Shown one piece after another: positions 42,702 to 50,631 of a stretch of 64,000 nt of DNA (the first letter of the stretch is position 1; every line of letters starts with the position of its first letter). The translations under genes and the position numbers were made by a program. Source of the stretch: G965216905 sp965216905 (GTDB lineage Bacteria; Actinomycetota; Acidimicrobiia; Spongiisociales; ZC4RG35); the NCBI GenBank assembly GCA_965216905.1, contig OZ244213.1, positions 2,542,001-2,606,000 on the forward strand, in the 5' to 3' direction. Under the pieces are notes generated by a model. The model was not told where the DNA came from, searched no databases, and worked only from the letters and a program-made list of their open reading frames with translations.

Positions 42702-44182
42702 TGCGGGCACTGTCGACCGTCATCGCCTTTGCCGGCAAGGAGATTCGGGAGGTGCTGCGCCAACCGCGCCTCATGGCCGTGCTGGTCGTCGGGCCGTTCG
42801 TGATCCTCGGGCTCTTCGCGGCGGGGTACCGGCCGCAGCCGCCGCCGTTGCGGACGATCCTGGTGATGAACGAAGAAGCCGGCATCGCCCAGCGGATCGA
42901 CCAGATCCGAGAGAGCTTGTCCTCGGCGGTCGATCTCGTCGACGTCTCCCAAGATGCCGAGGCGGCCCGAACGGCCCTCGAGGCCGGAGATGTGGACCTG
43001 GTCATCGTCGCTCCCGAGGAGGCCGTCGAGACGATCACCAGAGGCGAGAAGGCCGAGGTCTTGATCCTCCACGACAAGCTGGACCCATTCGATCGGGCGT
43101 ACATCGACATCTTTGCCCGAGCCTCGACCGACGAACTCAATCGCCGCGTGTTGGAGGAGGTGGCCGCCGCCGCCCAGGATCGGACCGCCGAGTACGAGTC
43201 GGCCCTCCCCCTCGCTCGCGATGCAGCCGCCGACCTGACGGCGGCCATCGAGCGGAATGACCGGGCGGGCGCCGACCGCGCCCGACTGGAAGTCGGGCGG
43301 CATCTGACATCGCTCCGTGACGGGGTGGGTGGCTCCGGGGAGTTTCTCGACGGACTGAACCGAAGTCTCGGCTTCGACGGGCGAACGCTCCTCAACGACG
43401 TCGACGAGAGCCGAAGCGCCGTGGTCGACATCGACGTGACATCCCCCACCGCCCGCCAGGATGCAGAAACGCTCGAACAACGACTTGCTGAAATCGAGGA
43501 AGGATTGTCGACGTTTCAGCGGATATCTGCCGACGTGCTGGTCCAGCCGTTTCTCTCGAACACCGAGACCATCATCGGTGAGATCCCCCTCACCACCTAC
43601 TACTCACCCGCCGTGCTGATCGTGCTCCTCCAGCACGTGGTGTTGACGTTCGCCGCCCTCTCGATCGTTCGCGAGCGCCAATTGGGCACCACAGAGCTGT
43701 TCCGGGTCGGCCCAATCGCCGTTCGTCACGTCTTGGTCGGGAAGTTCTTGGGCTATGCGCTCCTGGGAGCGGTCGTGGCGGCGTTGCTGACCGTCGGCAT
43801 CGTGTTCGGCTTCGGAACTCCGATGAACGGCTCCTGGCTGTGGTTGGGAGGAGTCCTGATGGTCACGATGACCGCCTCCCTTGCCCTGGGATTCGTGATT
43901 GCAGCGATCGCCAAGACCGACGCCCAAGCCGTTCAGTTCGCGATGCTGGCCTTGCTGTTCACCATCTTCTTCAGCGGCCTGGTCGTATCGCTGACCCGGC
44001 TCGCGCCCGGAGTGAAGCAGCTGGCGTTTGCGGTGCCGGCGACCGCCGGCACGGCCGCGTTGCAGGATGTGATGTTCCGAGGAGACGCACCGGGACTGCC
44101 ATGGTTGGTGATCCTGGGCGCCTACTCCATCGTGGGACTCGGGCTGGCGCTGTGGCGGCTGCGGCGCTCGAAGGTGGCCTGA
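42698..44182 (+). CDS. ABC-2 type transporter permease
   Basis: 494 aa. TM1 is at ~25-45 (LMAVLVVGPFVILGLFAAGY), then a long extracytoplasmic domain (~50-295, with helical DRTAEYESALPLARDA), then five TM helices at ~300-490 (AVLIVLLQHVVLTFAALSIV; FLGYALLGAVVAALLTVGIV; LALGFVIAAIAKTDAQ). This is the YhgE/DrrB-like ABC-2 layout with a large outer domain. Forms the exporter with the upstream ATPase; lipid or peptide export is possible but not shown. Confidence 0.88.
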   Translation: MMRALSTVIAFAGKEIREVLRQPRLMAVLVVGPFVILGLFAAGYRPQPPPLRTILVMNEEAGIAQRIDQIRESLSSAVDLVDVSQDAEAARTALEAGDVDLVIVAPEEAVETITRGEKAEVLILHDKLDPFDRAYIDIFARASTDELNRRVLEEVAAAAQDRTAEYESALPLARDAAADLTAAIERNDRAGADRARLEVGRHLTSLRDGVGGSGEFLDGLNRSLGFDGRTLLNDVDESRSAVVDIDVTSPTARQDAETLEQRLAEIEEGLSTFQRISADVLVQPFLSNTETIIGEIPLTTYYSPAVLIVLLQHVVLTFAALSIVRERQLGTTELFRVGPIAVRHVLVGKFLGYALLGAVVAALLTVGIVFGFGTPMNGSWLWLGGVLMVTMTASLALGFVIAAIAKTDAQAVQFAMLALLFTIFFSGLVVSLTRLAPGVKQLAFAVPATAGTAALQDVMFRGDAPGLPWLVILGAYSIVGLGLALWRLRRSKVA

Positions 44183-44186
44183 TCGG

Positions 44187-44465
44187 TCAGCGCAACGACT
44201 CGATCTGACCGGCCAGGTCTGCGTCCTGCCCAGTGAGCCCACCTGCGGAGTGCGTCGAGAGCGTCAGCGTGACCCGGTTCCAACGGATGTCGATGTCGGG
44301 GTGGTGGTTGGCTCGTTCGGCGAGGAGAGCGACCGACGTCACAAAGCCCATCGCTTCGACGAATGACCGGAACTCGAAGGTCCTCGACATCTCGGTATCG
44401 GCCACCGTCCAGTTCGGTCGCTCCGCGGCGAGGCTGGCACGTTCGTCCGGTCCCATGATCGTCAT
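44187..44465 (-). CDS. Pterin-4a-carbinolamine dehydratase
   Basis: 92 aa from ATG 44465; two further starts (44498 GTG, 44456 ATG) are possible. It has RTFEFRSFVEAMGFVTSVAL and the active-site block AERANHHPDIDIRWNRVTLT with the paired His, then THSAGGLTGQDADLA. In bacteria the enzyme recycles tetrahydrobiopterin made by aromatic amino-acid hydroxylases; in species without them it may act on molybdopterin or other pterins. No hydroxylase gene is nearby. Confidence 0.88.
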   Translation of the reverse strand: MTIMGPDERASLAAERPNWTVADTEMSRTFEFRSFVEAMGFVTSVALLAERANHHPDIDIRWNRVTLTLSTHSAGGLTGQDADLAGQIESLR

Positions 44466-44501
44466 GGGAGGATCATGCCACGGGTTGAGATCTTGCACCG
44501 A

Positions 44502-44507
44502 TAGGCT
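44502..44507 (+). promoter_or_regulatory. -10 box TAGGCT for recO-uppS
   Basis: TAGGCT ends 8 bp before the recO ATG (44516) with no ribosome site: probably a leaderless transcript for the recO-uppS operon. Confidence 0.5.
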
Positions 44508-44515
44508 CGTCGGCG

Positions 44516-45235
44516 ATGTCCCTCCGCAACGACACCGGGATCGTCCTGCGCTCGTACCCGTTCGGCGAGGCCGACCGGGTCGTGGTGTTGCTGAGTCCCC
44601 ATCACGGAAAGCTGCGGACCGTCGCCAAGGGCGTGCGCAAGACCAAGAGCCGGTTTGGGGGACGGTTGGAGCCGTTCACCAACGTCGAGCTGGTCCTCTA
44701 CGAAGGGCGCAATCTGGACACGGTGACCCAAGTCGAGGCGATCGAGATCTTTCCCAGACTTCGAGCCGACCTGAACCGGGTGACCGCCGCCTCGACGATG
44801 GTGGAGGCGGTCGATGCGGTTGCTCAAGAGGGGGAACCTTCCATCGCCGTCCACGGGCTCCTAGTCGACGGTCTGCGGACGCTCGACACGCAGCCGTGGC
44901 GGGCCGACATCGTGACGGCCTTTCTCCTGCAACTGGCGGGTGTCGTGGGCTTGGCGCCGGCTCTGCTGCGTTGCGCCTCGTGCGGCCGCGACGACCACCT
45001 CACCCGATTCAGCCTCGCCGCCGGCGGCGTCATCTGTGATTCGTGTCGAACCGACGGAGGCGTGCGGCTGCGGCACGGGCTCACCGACTACCTGGCCGGT
45101 CTCGCCGGGGTGGGGCTGTCGGAGTTGCCGGCGGAGCGTCCCGAGCTGGTGGGCGAGGCGATGGGCGTGACCCGCCGGTTCCTCGAATATCACCTCGAAC
45201 GCCGCCTCTCGAGCCTCGCCGTATTGGAGGAGTGA
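44516..45235 (+). CDS. recO: DNA repair protein RecO
   Basis: 239 aa. An N-terminal OB fold (NDTGIVLRSYPFGEADRVVV, SPHHGKLRTVAKGVRKTKSR), a helical middle, and a four-Cys zinc site (LLRCASCGRDDH...ICDSCR, ~158-183). RecO helps RecR load RecA onto SSB-coated DNA. Its stop overlaps the uppS start as TGATG. Confidence 0.94.
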   Translation: MSLRNDTGIVLRSYPFGEADRVVVLLSPHHGKLRTVAKGVRKTKSRFGGRLEPFTNVELVLYEGRNLDTVTQVEAIEIFPRLRADLNRVTAASTMVEAVDAVAQEGEPSIAVHGLLVDGLRTLDTQPWRADIVTAFLLQLAGVVGLAPALLRCASCGRDDHLTRFSLAAGGVICDSCRTDGGVRLRHGLTDYLAGLAGVGLSELPAERPELVGEAMGVTRRFLEYHLERRLSSLAVLEE

Positions 45236-45978
45236 TGGACCTTTCCCGGGTCGACCTGGGGCGAGTTCCCCGGCATGTCGGGCTGATCCTCGACGGCAAC
45301 GGCCGGTGGGCCAATGCCCGCGGCCTGCCTCGCACCGCCGGTCATCAGGCGGGGGAGCAGGCGCTGTTCGACGTGGTTCACGGTGCGCTCGAACTCGGTA
45401 TCGACTGGCTCACCGCCTTCACGTTCTCCACCGAGAACTGGTCACGGGACGCCGACGAGGTGGCCTTCCTCATGTTCTTCAACCAGGACCTGCTGCTGCG
45501 CCGCCGCGATGAGTTGAACGACCTGGGGGTTCGTATCCGTTTCGCCGGCGATCTCGCCGACGCCCGGATCCCCGATCAGAACCGGGCCTACATGGCGGAG
45601 AGCGAGCAACTCACGGCTGGAAACGATCGGATGTCGATGGTGTTCGCCTTCAACTACGGCAGCCGGTGGGAGATCACCGAAGCTGCTCGCCGTCTGGTGC
45701 AGGCGGCGGCATCGGGAACGCTCCACCCCGATGACATCGATGAGGCTCGATTGGCGAGTCATCTGGCGGTTCCCGACATGCCCGATGTCGACCTGATCAT
45801 CCGATCGTCGGGAGAGCATCGCCTCTCCAACTTCCTGCTGTGGCAGGCCGCCTACGCCGAGTTCTCGTTTCCCGGCATCCTGTGGCCGGAGTTCGACCGT
45901 CACGCCCTCCTCGACGCCATCGTCGAATACCAGTCCCGCGACCGCCGGTTCGGAGGGGCGATCGACCGGGTGGGGTGA
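45235..45978 (+). CDS. uppS: Isoprenyl transferase (undecaprenyl diphosphate synthase family)
   Basis: 247 aa from ATG 45235. Cis-prenyltransferase motifs: LILDGNGRWANARGLPRTAG (catalytic Asp at ~20), WLTAFTFSTENWSRDADEV, and the C-terminal DLIIRSSGEHRLSNFLLWQA followed by EFSF. It condenses isopentenyl diphosphate onto an allylic primer in cis to make the cell-wall lipid carrier. The motif order and length fit UppS; chain length cannot be told. Co-transcribed with recO. Confidence 0.94.
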   Translation: MDLSRVDLGRVPRHVGLILDGNGRWANARGLPRTAGHQAGEQALFDVVHGALELGIDWLTAFTFSTENWSRDADEVAFLMFFNQDLLLRRRDELNDLGVRIRFAGDLADARIPDQNRAYMAESEQLTAGNDRMSMVFAFNYGSRWEITEAARRLVQAAASGTLHPDDIDEARLASHLAVPDMPDVDLIIRSSGEHRLSNFLLWQAAYAEFSFPGILWPEFDRHALLDAIVEYQSRDRRFGGAIDRVG

Positions 45979-46079
45979 ACCGGAAACCGTCACCAGAACC
46001 GTTTTTATCACCTGGATGGGGTCAATGTGGGCCGTTCCAGGTCGCGAGAAAGCCCGGTCTGGCACAGATCGGGGATCCC

Positions 46080-46085
46080 TACACT
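46080..46085 (+). promoter_or_regulatory. -10 box TACACT for glyS
   Basis: TACACT is 27 bp before the glyS ATG; the leader contains CCGGAG as a weak ribosome site. An identical TACACTTGCCG occurs before the YceI-like gene. Confidence 0.4.
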
Positions 46086-46112
46086 TGCCGCAACCCATTT
46101 CCGGAGTTCCAG

Positions 46113-47420
46113 ATGTCCGTTTCCCTCGACACGATCTCGACGCTGGCCCAGCACCGCGGCTTCGTCTTCCAGTCATCGCAGATCTACGGCGGAACCCGAT
46201 CGGCATACGACTACGGCCCGTTGGGTGTCGAGCTGCTCCGCAACGTCAAAGAGGCCTGGTGGCGCTCGCTGGTCCAGGAGCGGGGCGATGTCGTCGGGTT
46301 GGACTCGGCGATCATCCAGGCACGAAAGGTGTGGCAGGCGTCCGGTCACGAGTCGGTCTTCACCGATCCGCTGGTCGAGTGCACCAATTGCAACCAACGG
46401 TTTCGTCTGGACAAGCTCTCCAACCCCGACCAGTGCCCCCACTGCGGAAAGCGGGAGACGTTCACCGAGCCCAAGCATTTCAACCTGATGTTCAAGACCC
46501 ACACCGGTCCGATCGAATCGGACGACAACATGGTCTACCTCCGGCCCGAGACCGCCCAGGGCATCTTCATCAACTTCGAGAACGTCCGTCGCACCAACCG
46601 GCTCAAGCTTCCGTTCGGGATCGCACAGATCGGGAAGTCGTTCCGCAACGAGATCACACCCGGTCAGTTTGTGTTCCGGACTCGCGAGTTCGAGCAGATG
46701 GAGATGGAGTACTTCTGTCACCCGTCGGAGGCGGCCGGATGGTTTCAGCACTGGGTGGACGCTCGTCACCGCTGGTATACCGACTTGGGCATGAATCCCG
46801 ATCGGCTCCGCATCCGCCCCCATGACGATGACGAGCTGAGCCACTACTCGGCGGGAACGGTCGACGTCGAGTACGAGTTCCCGTGGGGATGGGACGAACT
46901 GGAAGGCATCGCCAACCGCAGCGACTTCGACCTGAAACAGCACATGGAGTGGTCGGGGCAGGATCTCAGCTACTTCGACCCCGACACCAACGAGCGTCTC
47001 GTCCCCCATGTGATCGAGCCGGCTGCCGGTGCCACCCGCGCCACCTTCGCGTTCCTGATCGATGCGTACACGTCAGAGACGCTGGACTCGGGTGACACCC
47101 GAACGGTGTTGCGCCTCCATCACCGATTGGCTCCCTACAAGCTGGCGGTGCTCCCGCTGTCGAAGAAACCGGAGCTGATCGAGCCCACGTCGAAACTCGC
47201 CGACTCGCTCCGGAAGCGTTGGATGCTGGAGATGGATGTCTCCCAGAGCATCGGGAAGCGCTATCGCCGTCAAGACGAGATCGGGACGCCGTTCTGTGTG
47301 ACCTTCGACTTCGACTCGCTCGACGATGACGCCGTGACGGTGAGGGACCGGGACACGATGGTGCAGGACCGGGTGTCGACCAGCCGGCTCGAGGAATATC
47401 TCGAGGCTAGGTTGGCCTGA
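46113..47420 (+). CDS. glyS: Glycyl-tRNA synthetase (homodimeric, eukaryote-like type)
   Basis: 435 aa. Class II motifs: FVFQSSQIYGGTRSAYDYGP near the N-terminus; zinc site CTNCNQRF...CPHCGK (~90-115); YLRPETAQGIFINF; motif 2 FRNEITPGQFVFRTREFEQM; motif 3 VIEPAAGATRATFAFLIDAY. A C-terminal anticodon-binding domain follows (APYKLAVLPLSKKPELIEPT). It is the single-chain alpha2 enzyme, not the alpha2beta2 GlyQS form. ATG 46113 gives the conserved start MSVSLDTISTLAQHRGFVFQ. Confidence 0.95.
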   Translation: MSVSLDTISTLAQHRGFVFQSSQIYGGTRSAYDYGPLGVELLRNVKEAWWRSLVQERGDVVGLDSAIIQARKVWQASGHESVFTDPLVECTNCNQRFRLDKLSNPDQCPHCGKRETFTEPKHFNLMFKTHTGPIESDDNMVYLRPETAQGIFINFENVRRTNRLKLPFGIAQIGKSFRNEITPGQFVFRTREFEQMEMEYFCHPSEAAGWFQHWVDARHRWYTDLGMNPDRLRIRPHDDDELSHYSAGTVDVEYEFPWGWDELEGIANRSDFDLKQHMEWSGQDLSYFDPDTNERLVPHVIEPAAGATRATFAFLIDAYTSETLDSGDTRTVLRLHHRLAPYKLAVLPLSKKPELIEPTSKLADSLRKRWMLEMDVSQSIGKRYRRQDEIGTPFCVTFDFDSLDDDAVTVRDRDTMVQDRVSTSRLEEYLEARLA

Positions 47421-47946
47421 CGCCGACCTCCGCCGTCGGGGGCTTCGATTCCGAATCCACCGGAACCTCCGTCCGCCGGCAAAAGAATGCGGCTCCTCCG
47501 TGTGCCGCCGCCGCCACCATCGCTCCCAGCCATAGTCCCGCCGGGAGCCAGCGGTCGTCCGGAAGCTCGCTTCCGAGTCCGGCGACCGCGCCGAAGCCCA
47601 GCCCGGCTGCGGCTGCTACGCCGATCCAGCGGCGTTGGGGGCGGGCACGACCGATCCAGGCCGCACCGGCGAGGGCACCGGGCAGCATGACGAGTCCGGG
47701 TCCTGCGAACACGGGCAGCGATGCAAAGACCGAGAGACGCCACCAGCCCCGTCCTCCCGCCTGGCGCCGCCAGCGGGCGATACCGATACCCAGCCCGGCA
47801 ACGCCACCGACGGCAAGGATCGCCGCCGTGCCTCCCCAACTGAACTCCGGGTTGCTGCTGACGAACCGCATCCAGACCCGCAGCACGGCTGCCCAGACCA
47901 CGGCGGCTCCGATCGACGAGCCGATGGTTCGGGTGACGTCCGTCAT
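47407..47946 (-). CDS. Multi-TM membrane protein of unknown function
   Basis: 179 aa from ATG 47946. About five hydrophobic segments: GSSIGAAVVWAAVLRVW, GGTAAILAVGGVAGLGIGI, SVFASLPVFAGPGLVMLPGA, GVAAAAGLGFGAVAGLG and PAGLWLGAMVAAAAHGGAAF; then a polar tail. No recognisable motif. It overlaps the 3' end of glyS by 14 bp on the opposite strand. The 282 bp between its start and the sigma factor to the right hold no gene I can support. Confidence 0.6.
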   Translation of the reverse strand: MTDVTRTIGSSIGAAVVWAAVLRVWMRFVSSNPEFSWGGTAAILAVGGVAGLGIGIARWRRQAGGRGWWRLSVFASLPVFAGPGLVMLPGALAGAAWIGRARPQRRWIGVAAAAGLGFGAVAGLGSELPDDRWLPAGLWLGAMVAAAAHGGAAFFCRRTEVPVDSESKPPTAEVGVRPT

Positions 47947-48228
47947 CAGAGCCCCGGCCGCATGGTCCGTGGGGTCGAATCGGTCGACCTGACACCGACC
48001 GGGTCCCGATGTCCGATCGAGAACTCCCCCGACGAGGCCGGCACGGGCCGGTCCGGGACGACCACTATGACTCCCGTGATGGGCGCGGCGCTTCTGCGAT
48101 GCATGTCGCACTCCTTCTTCCTCGTGTCGACACCGAACAGACGAGATGGGCGACCCGATCGGGTGACATCGAACGAGAGATCGGGGGTGTGTCACCCGAT
48201 CGCCCCTGCCGGTGCGTCTGTCGGGTGG

Positions 48229-48789
48229 ATGACCGCTGCCGTTTTTGCCGAGTGGATCGCCGCCGAGGCGGCGGAAGCCGGCTGGTCGCGCACCGACGTG
48301 GAGGCGATCGTCGCGACGTTGTTCGCCGAGGAGAGCGCCAATCTCGTCCGGCTGGCTCGCTTCTTCGTGGATGAGCGCGACGCAGCCGAGGATCTGGTGC
48401 AAGAGGCCTTCATCCGGCTGGCCCGGTCCGCCCACCGCATCAGCGATCCGAACAAGGCGGCGTCCTATCTCCGCTCCATCGTGCTGAACCTCGCCCGAGA
48501 TCACAACCGGCGCGGGCTGGTGTCCCTGCGGCATCGGATGCGAACGGACCGGTTGGAACCGACGATGGGGCCGGACGAGGAGTGGGAGCTTCGTGAGGAT
48601 CAGCGACGGGTGATCGAGGCCCTCCGCGACCTGGCACCCCAGCAGCGCAACTGTCTGGTTCTGCGCTACTACCTGGATCTGTCGAACCCGGAGATCGCTG
48701 CCACTCTGGGCATCTCGGTCAACACCGTGAAGACCCATCTCCTCCGAGGCATGTCGGCGCTCGAATCGGCGCTGGAGGAGGTGCCATGA
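48229..48789 (+). CDS. ECF-family RNA polymerase sigma factor
   Basis: 186 aa from ATG 48229. Region 2 spans ~40-105 (LARFFVDERDAAEDLVQEAF, ASYLRSIVLNLARDHNRR) and region 4 ~130-180 (LRDLAPQQRNCLVLRYYLDL, TLGISVNTVKTHLLRGMSAL). It overlaps the next gene by 4 bp (ATGA), which has TM segments and a short N-terminal region with an RRRHRLHR basic patch, so that protein is a plausible controller. Regulon and signal are unknown. Confidence 0.9.
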   Translation: MTAAVFAEWIAAEAAEAGWSRTDVEAIVATLFAEESANLVRLARFFVDERDAAEDLVQEAFIRLARSAHRISDPNKAASYLRSIVLNLARDHNRRGLVSLRHRMRTDRLEPTMGPDEEWELREDQRRVIEALRDLAPQQRNCLVLRYYLDLSNPEIAATLGISVNTVKTHLLRGMSALESALEEVP

Positions 48790-49421
48790 CCTCCCTCGAA
48801 CGCCGCCTCACCGAAGCCCTGCGAGCGGGTGCGGAGGCGACCACGCCGGCACCCGACCTCTTCGCCCGGGTGCGCGGCTCGATCGCCGACGACGCCCGTC
48901 GGAGGCACCGCCTTCACCGGGCGGCCGCAGCTGCATCGGCAACGGCCGGATCACTGGCCGCTTTGGCGTACGCAATGACGGGAACACGAGACGGGAGGTT
49001 GGTCATGCCCTGGTGGGCTTTGGAAGTCATCACGACGATCGTGCTGGTGGGAATGGCGCTGTGGCTGGGCCCATTCATCAAGCGCTTTGGCCGGGCCTAC
49101 GCCGCCGATGTGTTCCGGGCCAATCCGCGCACGGGCAAGTCGTACATCGTTCTCACCGACATCGTCTACTACCTGATCTTCGGTGCGTACATCCTGTTCG
49201 CGGTGCGGTTCGCCCCGGAGTCGAGTTGGGCGGACGTGGTCACGGCCCGACAGCTCCAGGACTCCCTGTTTCGCATCGGGGGAATCCTGCTCATCATCGG
49301 GGCGCTCCATGGCTTGAACATCGTGCTCATGCCCGTTCTCGGCCGGCTGTTCTCACTGAACCGGCGGCTCGATGCACTGAACCGGACCGTCGTGGACGAT
49401 GGGGACGAAGGTGAAAGCTGA
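48786..49421 (+). CDS. Membrane protein coupled to the ECF sigma factor (possible anti-sigma)
   Basis: 211 aa. A cytoplasmic N-terminus of ~45 residues (LERRLTEALRAGAEATTPAP, RVRGSIADDARRRHRLHRAA), then TM segments at about 48-62, 78-95 (ALEVITTIVLVGMALWLGPF), 120-140 (VLTDIVYYLIFGAYILFAV) and 170-192 (GGILLIIGALHGLNIVLMPV). The N-terminus resembles the sigma-binding end of anti-sigma factors, but no zinc motif is visible. Overlaps the sigma gene at one end and a small membrane protein gene at the other. Confidence 0.65.
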   Translation: MTSLERRLTEALRAGAEATTPAPDLFARVRGSIADDARRRHRLHRAAAAASATAGSLAALAYAMTGTRDGRLVMPWWALEVITTIVLVGMALWLGPFIKRFGRAYAADVFRANPRTGKSYIVLTDIVYYLIFGAYILFAVRFAPESSWADVVTARQLQDSLFRIGGILLIIGALHGLNIVLMPVLGRLFSLNRRLDALNRTVVDDGDEGES

Positions 49422-49677
49422 CGGGCGACTGGGCTGGGAGGGCTGGTTCGTGATGGCGCTGGTGGCCGCCGGTGGATGGTTCGTGTTCATGGTCGGCAAC
49501 GTGGTGGTGGCGATCGGTCGGACCGACGAGCCGGTATCAACCTCCGGCATCGCCGCCGGAATCGCCTTCGATCCGGTCCGGTCGGGGGTGGCGGTGGCGG
49601 TGGCGGTCTTGCTGGCCACGATCGCCGTATCCATCGTGCGGAGCACCGACTGGCGGCTCTCCGACGAGTCGCACTGA
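49399..49677 (+). CDS. Small two-TM membrane protein
   Basis: 92 aa, overlapping the previous gene by 23 bp; a GTG at 49411 is an alternative start. Hydrophobic segments are WFVMALVAAGGWFVFMVGNV and GVAVAVAVLLATIAVSIV. The third gene of the sigma/membrane set by position. No family recognised; the start is uncertain. Confidence 0.55.
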   Translation: MGTKVKADGRLGWEGWFVMALVAAGGWFVFMVGNVVVAIGRTDEPVSTSGIAAGIAFDPVRSGVAVAVAVLLATIAVSIVRSTDWRLSDESH

Positions 49678-49734
49678 ACCGATTGTCCGGTCGGATTCGT
49701 ACACTTGCCGACCGAACAAGGAGTCCGTTCCGAC

Positions 49735-50595
49735 ATGAAACGTTCACTGACCTGGGCCCTGGGTGCGATCGGCGCCGTGGTAGCCGGTGTGCTCATCTGG
49801 TTCTTTGCGACCACCGGCATCGACGAGTCGACCGCCGACGTCACAGCTCCCACGCTGGCGGCCGTCGCAGAGACGACGGTTGAGGAGACAACCGACGACG
49901 CGCCCAGCACCGACGCTTCGGTGTCCGAACCGACGTCGGACACCACGGCGGGTGACGACCTCTATGGTCCGGGTGCCGAGGAGCCGGTCCCGGGAACGGA
50001 AGCCCAGGGCGGCGGGTCCGAAGACGAGGTCAGCGAGTCGACCGAAGCGGTGGCGCCCGCCGGAGGGACGATTTTCGCGCTGGCCGACGACTCCAGCGTC
50101 ACTTTCGAGCTGGGTGAGGTGCTTCGAGGACAGGATGTGCAGGTGGTGGCCACCAACTCCGAGGTCGAAGGACAGATTCGGGTCGATGCATCCGACCTCG
50201 GGAACGTCGAACTGGGGACGATCGTCATCGGCGCCCAGACGTTCGAGACCGACTCTTCCAACCGGGACCGGGCGATCCGCGGCCCCATTCTCGACGCTTC
50301 GACCTTCCCGGAGATCACGTTCGTACCCACGTCCGTCGACGGATTGTCGGGGCCGGCACAGCTCGGTGAACCCGTCAGCTTCACGATCACGGGCGACCTG
50401 ACCATCCGAGACATCACGCAGCCGGTGACGTTCGATGCCACGGCAACCCTCGAGTCCGACGACCTGGTCGAAGGTCGCGCATCGGCGGTGGTCAGCCGCG
50501 AGTCCTTCGGGCTAACGATCCCGTCGGTGGCCGCCGTGGCCGATGTTTCAGACGAGGTCACCATCAGCATCGACCTGGTGGCGACTCCGGCCTGA
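49735..50595 (+). CDS. YceI-like domain protein with N-terminal membrane anchor
   Basis: 286 aa from ATG 49735, AAGGAG 10 bp upstream. An N-terminal signal anchor (LGAIGAVVAGVLIWFFATTG), a ~90-residue acidic Thr/Glu linker, then a YceI-type lipocalin-like beta barrel (~120-285): SSVTFELGEVLRGQDVQVVA, SNRDRAIRGPILDASTFPEI and FTITGDLTIRDITQPVTFDA. YceI domains bind polyisoprenoids or similar lipids in the envelope. The anchored, linker-bearing layout is common in actinobacteria. Confidence 0.85.
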   Translation: MKRSLTWALGAIGAVVAGVLIWFFATTGIDESTADVTAPTLAAVAETTVEETTDDAPSTDASVSEPTSDTTAGDDLYGPGAEEPVPGTEAQGGGSEDEVSESTEAVAPAGGTIFALADDSSVTFELGEVLRGQDVQVVATNSEVEGQIRVDASDLGNVELGTIVIGAQTFETDSSNRDRAIRGPILDASTFPEITFVPTSVDGLSGPAQLGEPVSFTITGDLTIRDITQPVTFDATATLESDDLVEGRASAVVSRESFGLTIPSVAAVADVSDEVTISIDLVATPA

Positions 50596-50616
50596 ACGGC
50601 ACCGATCGCCCGGTCG

Positions 50617-50622
50617 TAGACT
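50617..50622 (+). promoter_or_regulatory. -10 box TAGACT for dnaG-rpoD
   Basis: TAGACT ends 9 bp before the dnaG ATG with no ribosome site: a leaderless start for the primase/sigma operon. Confidence 0.5.
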
Positions 50623-50631
50623 CGGTGAGCA

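Noticed and set aside
45979..46010. Terminator after uppS
   Set aside because: A 5-bp stem (GGTGA/TCACC) separated from TTTTT by several bases; not convincing.
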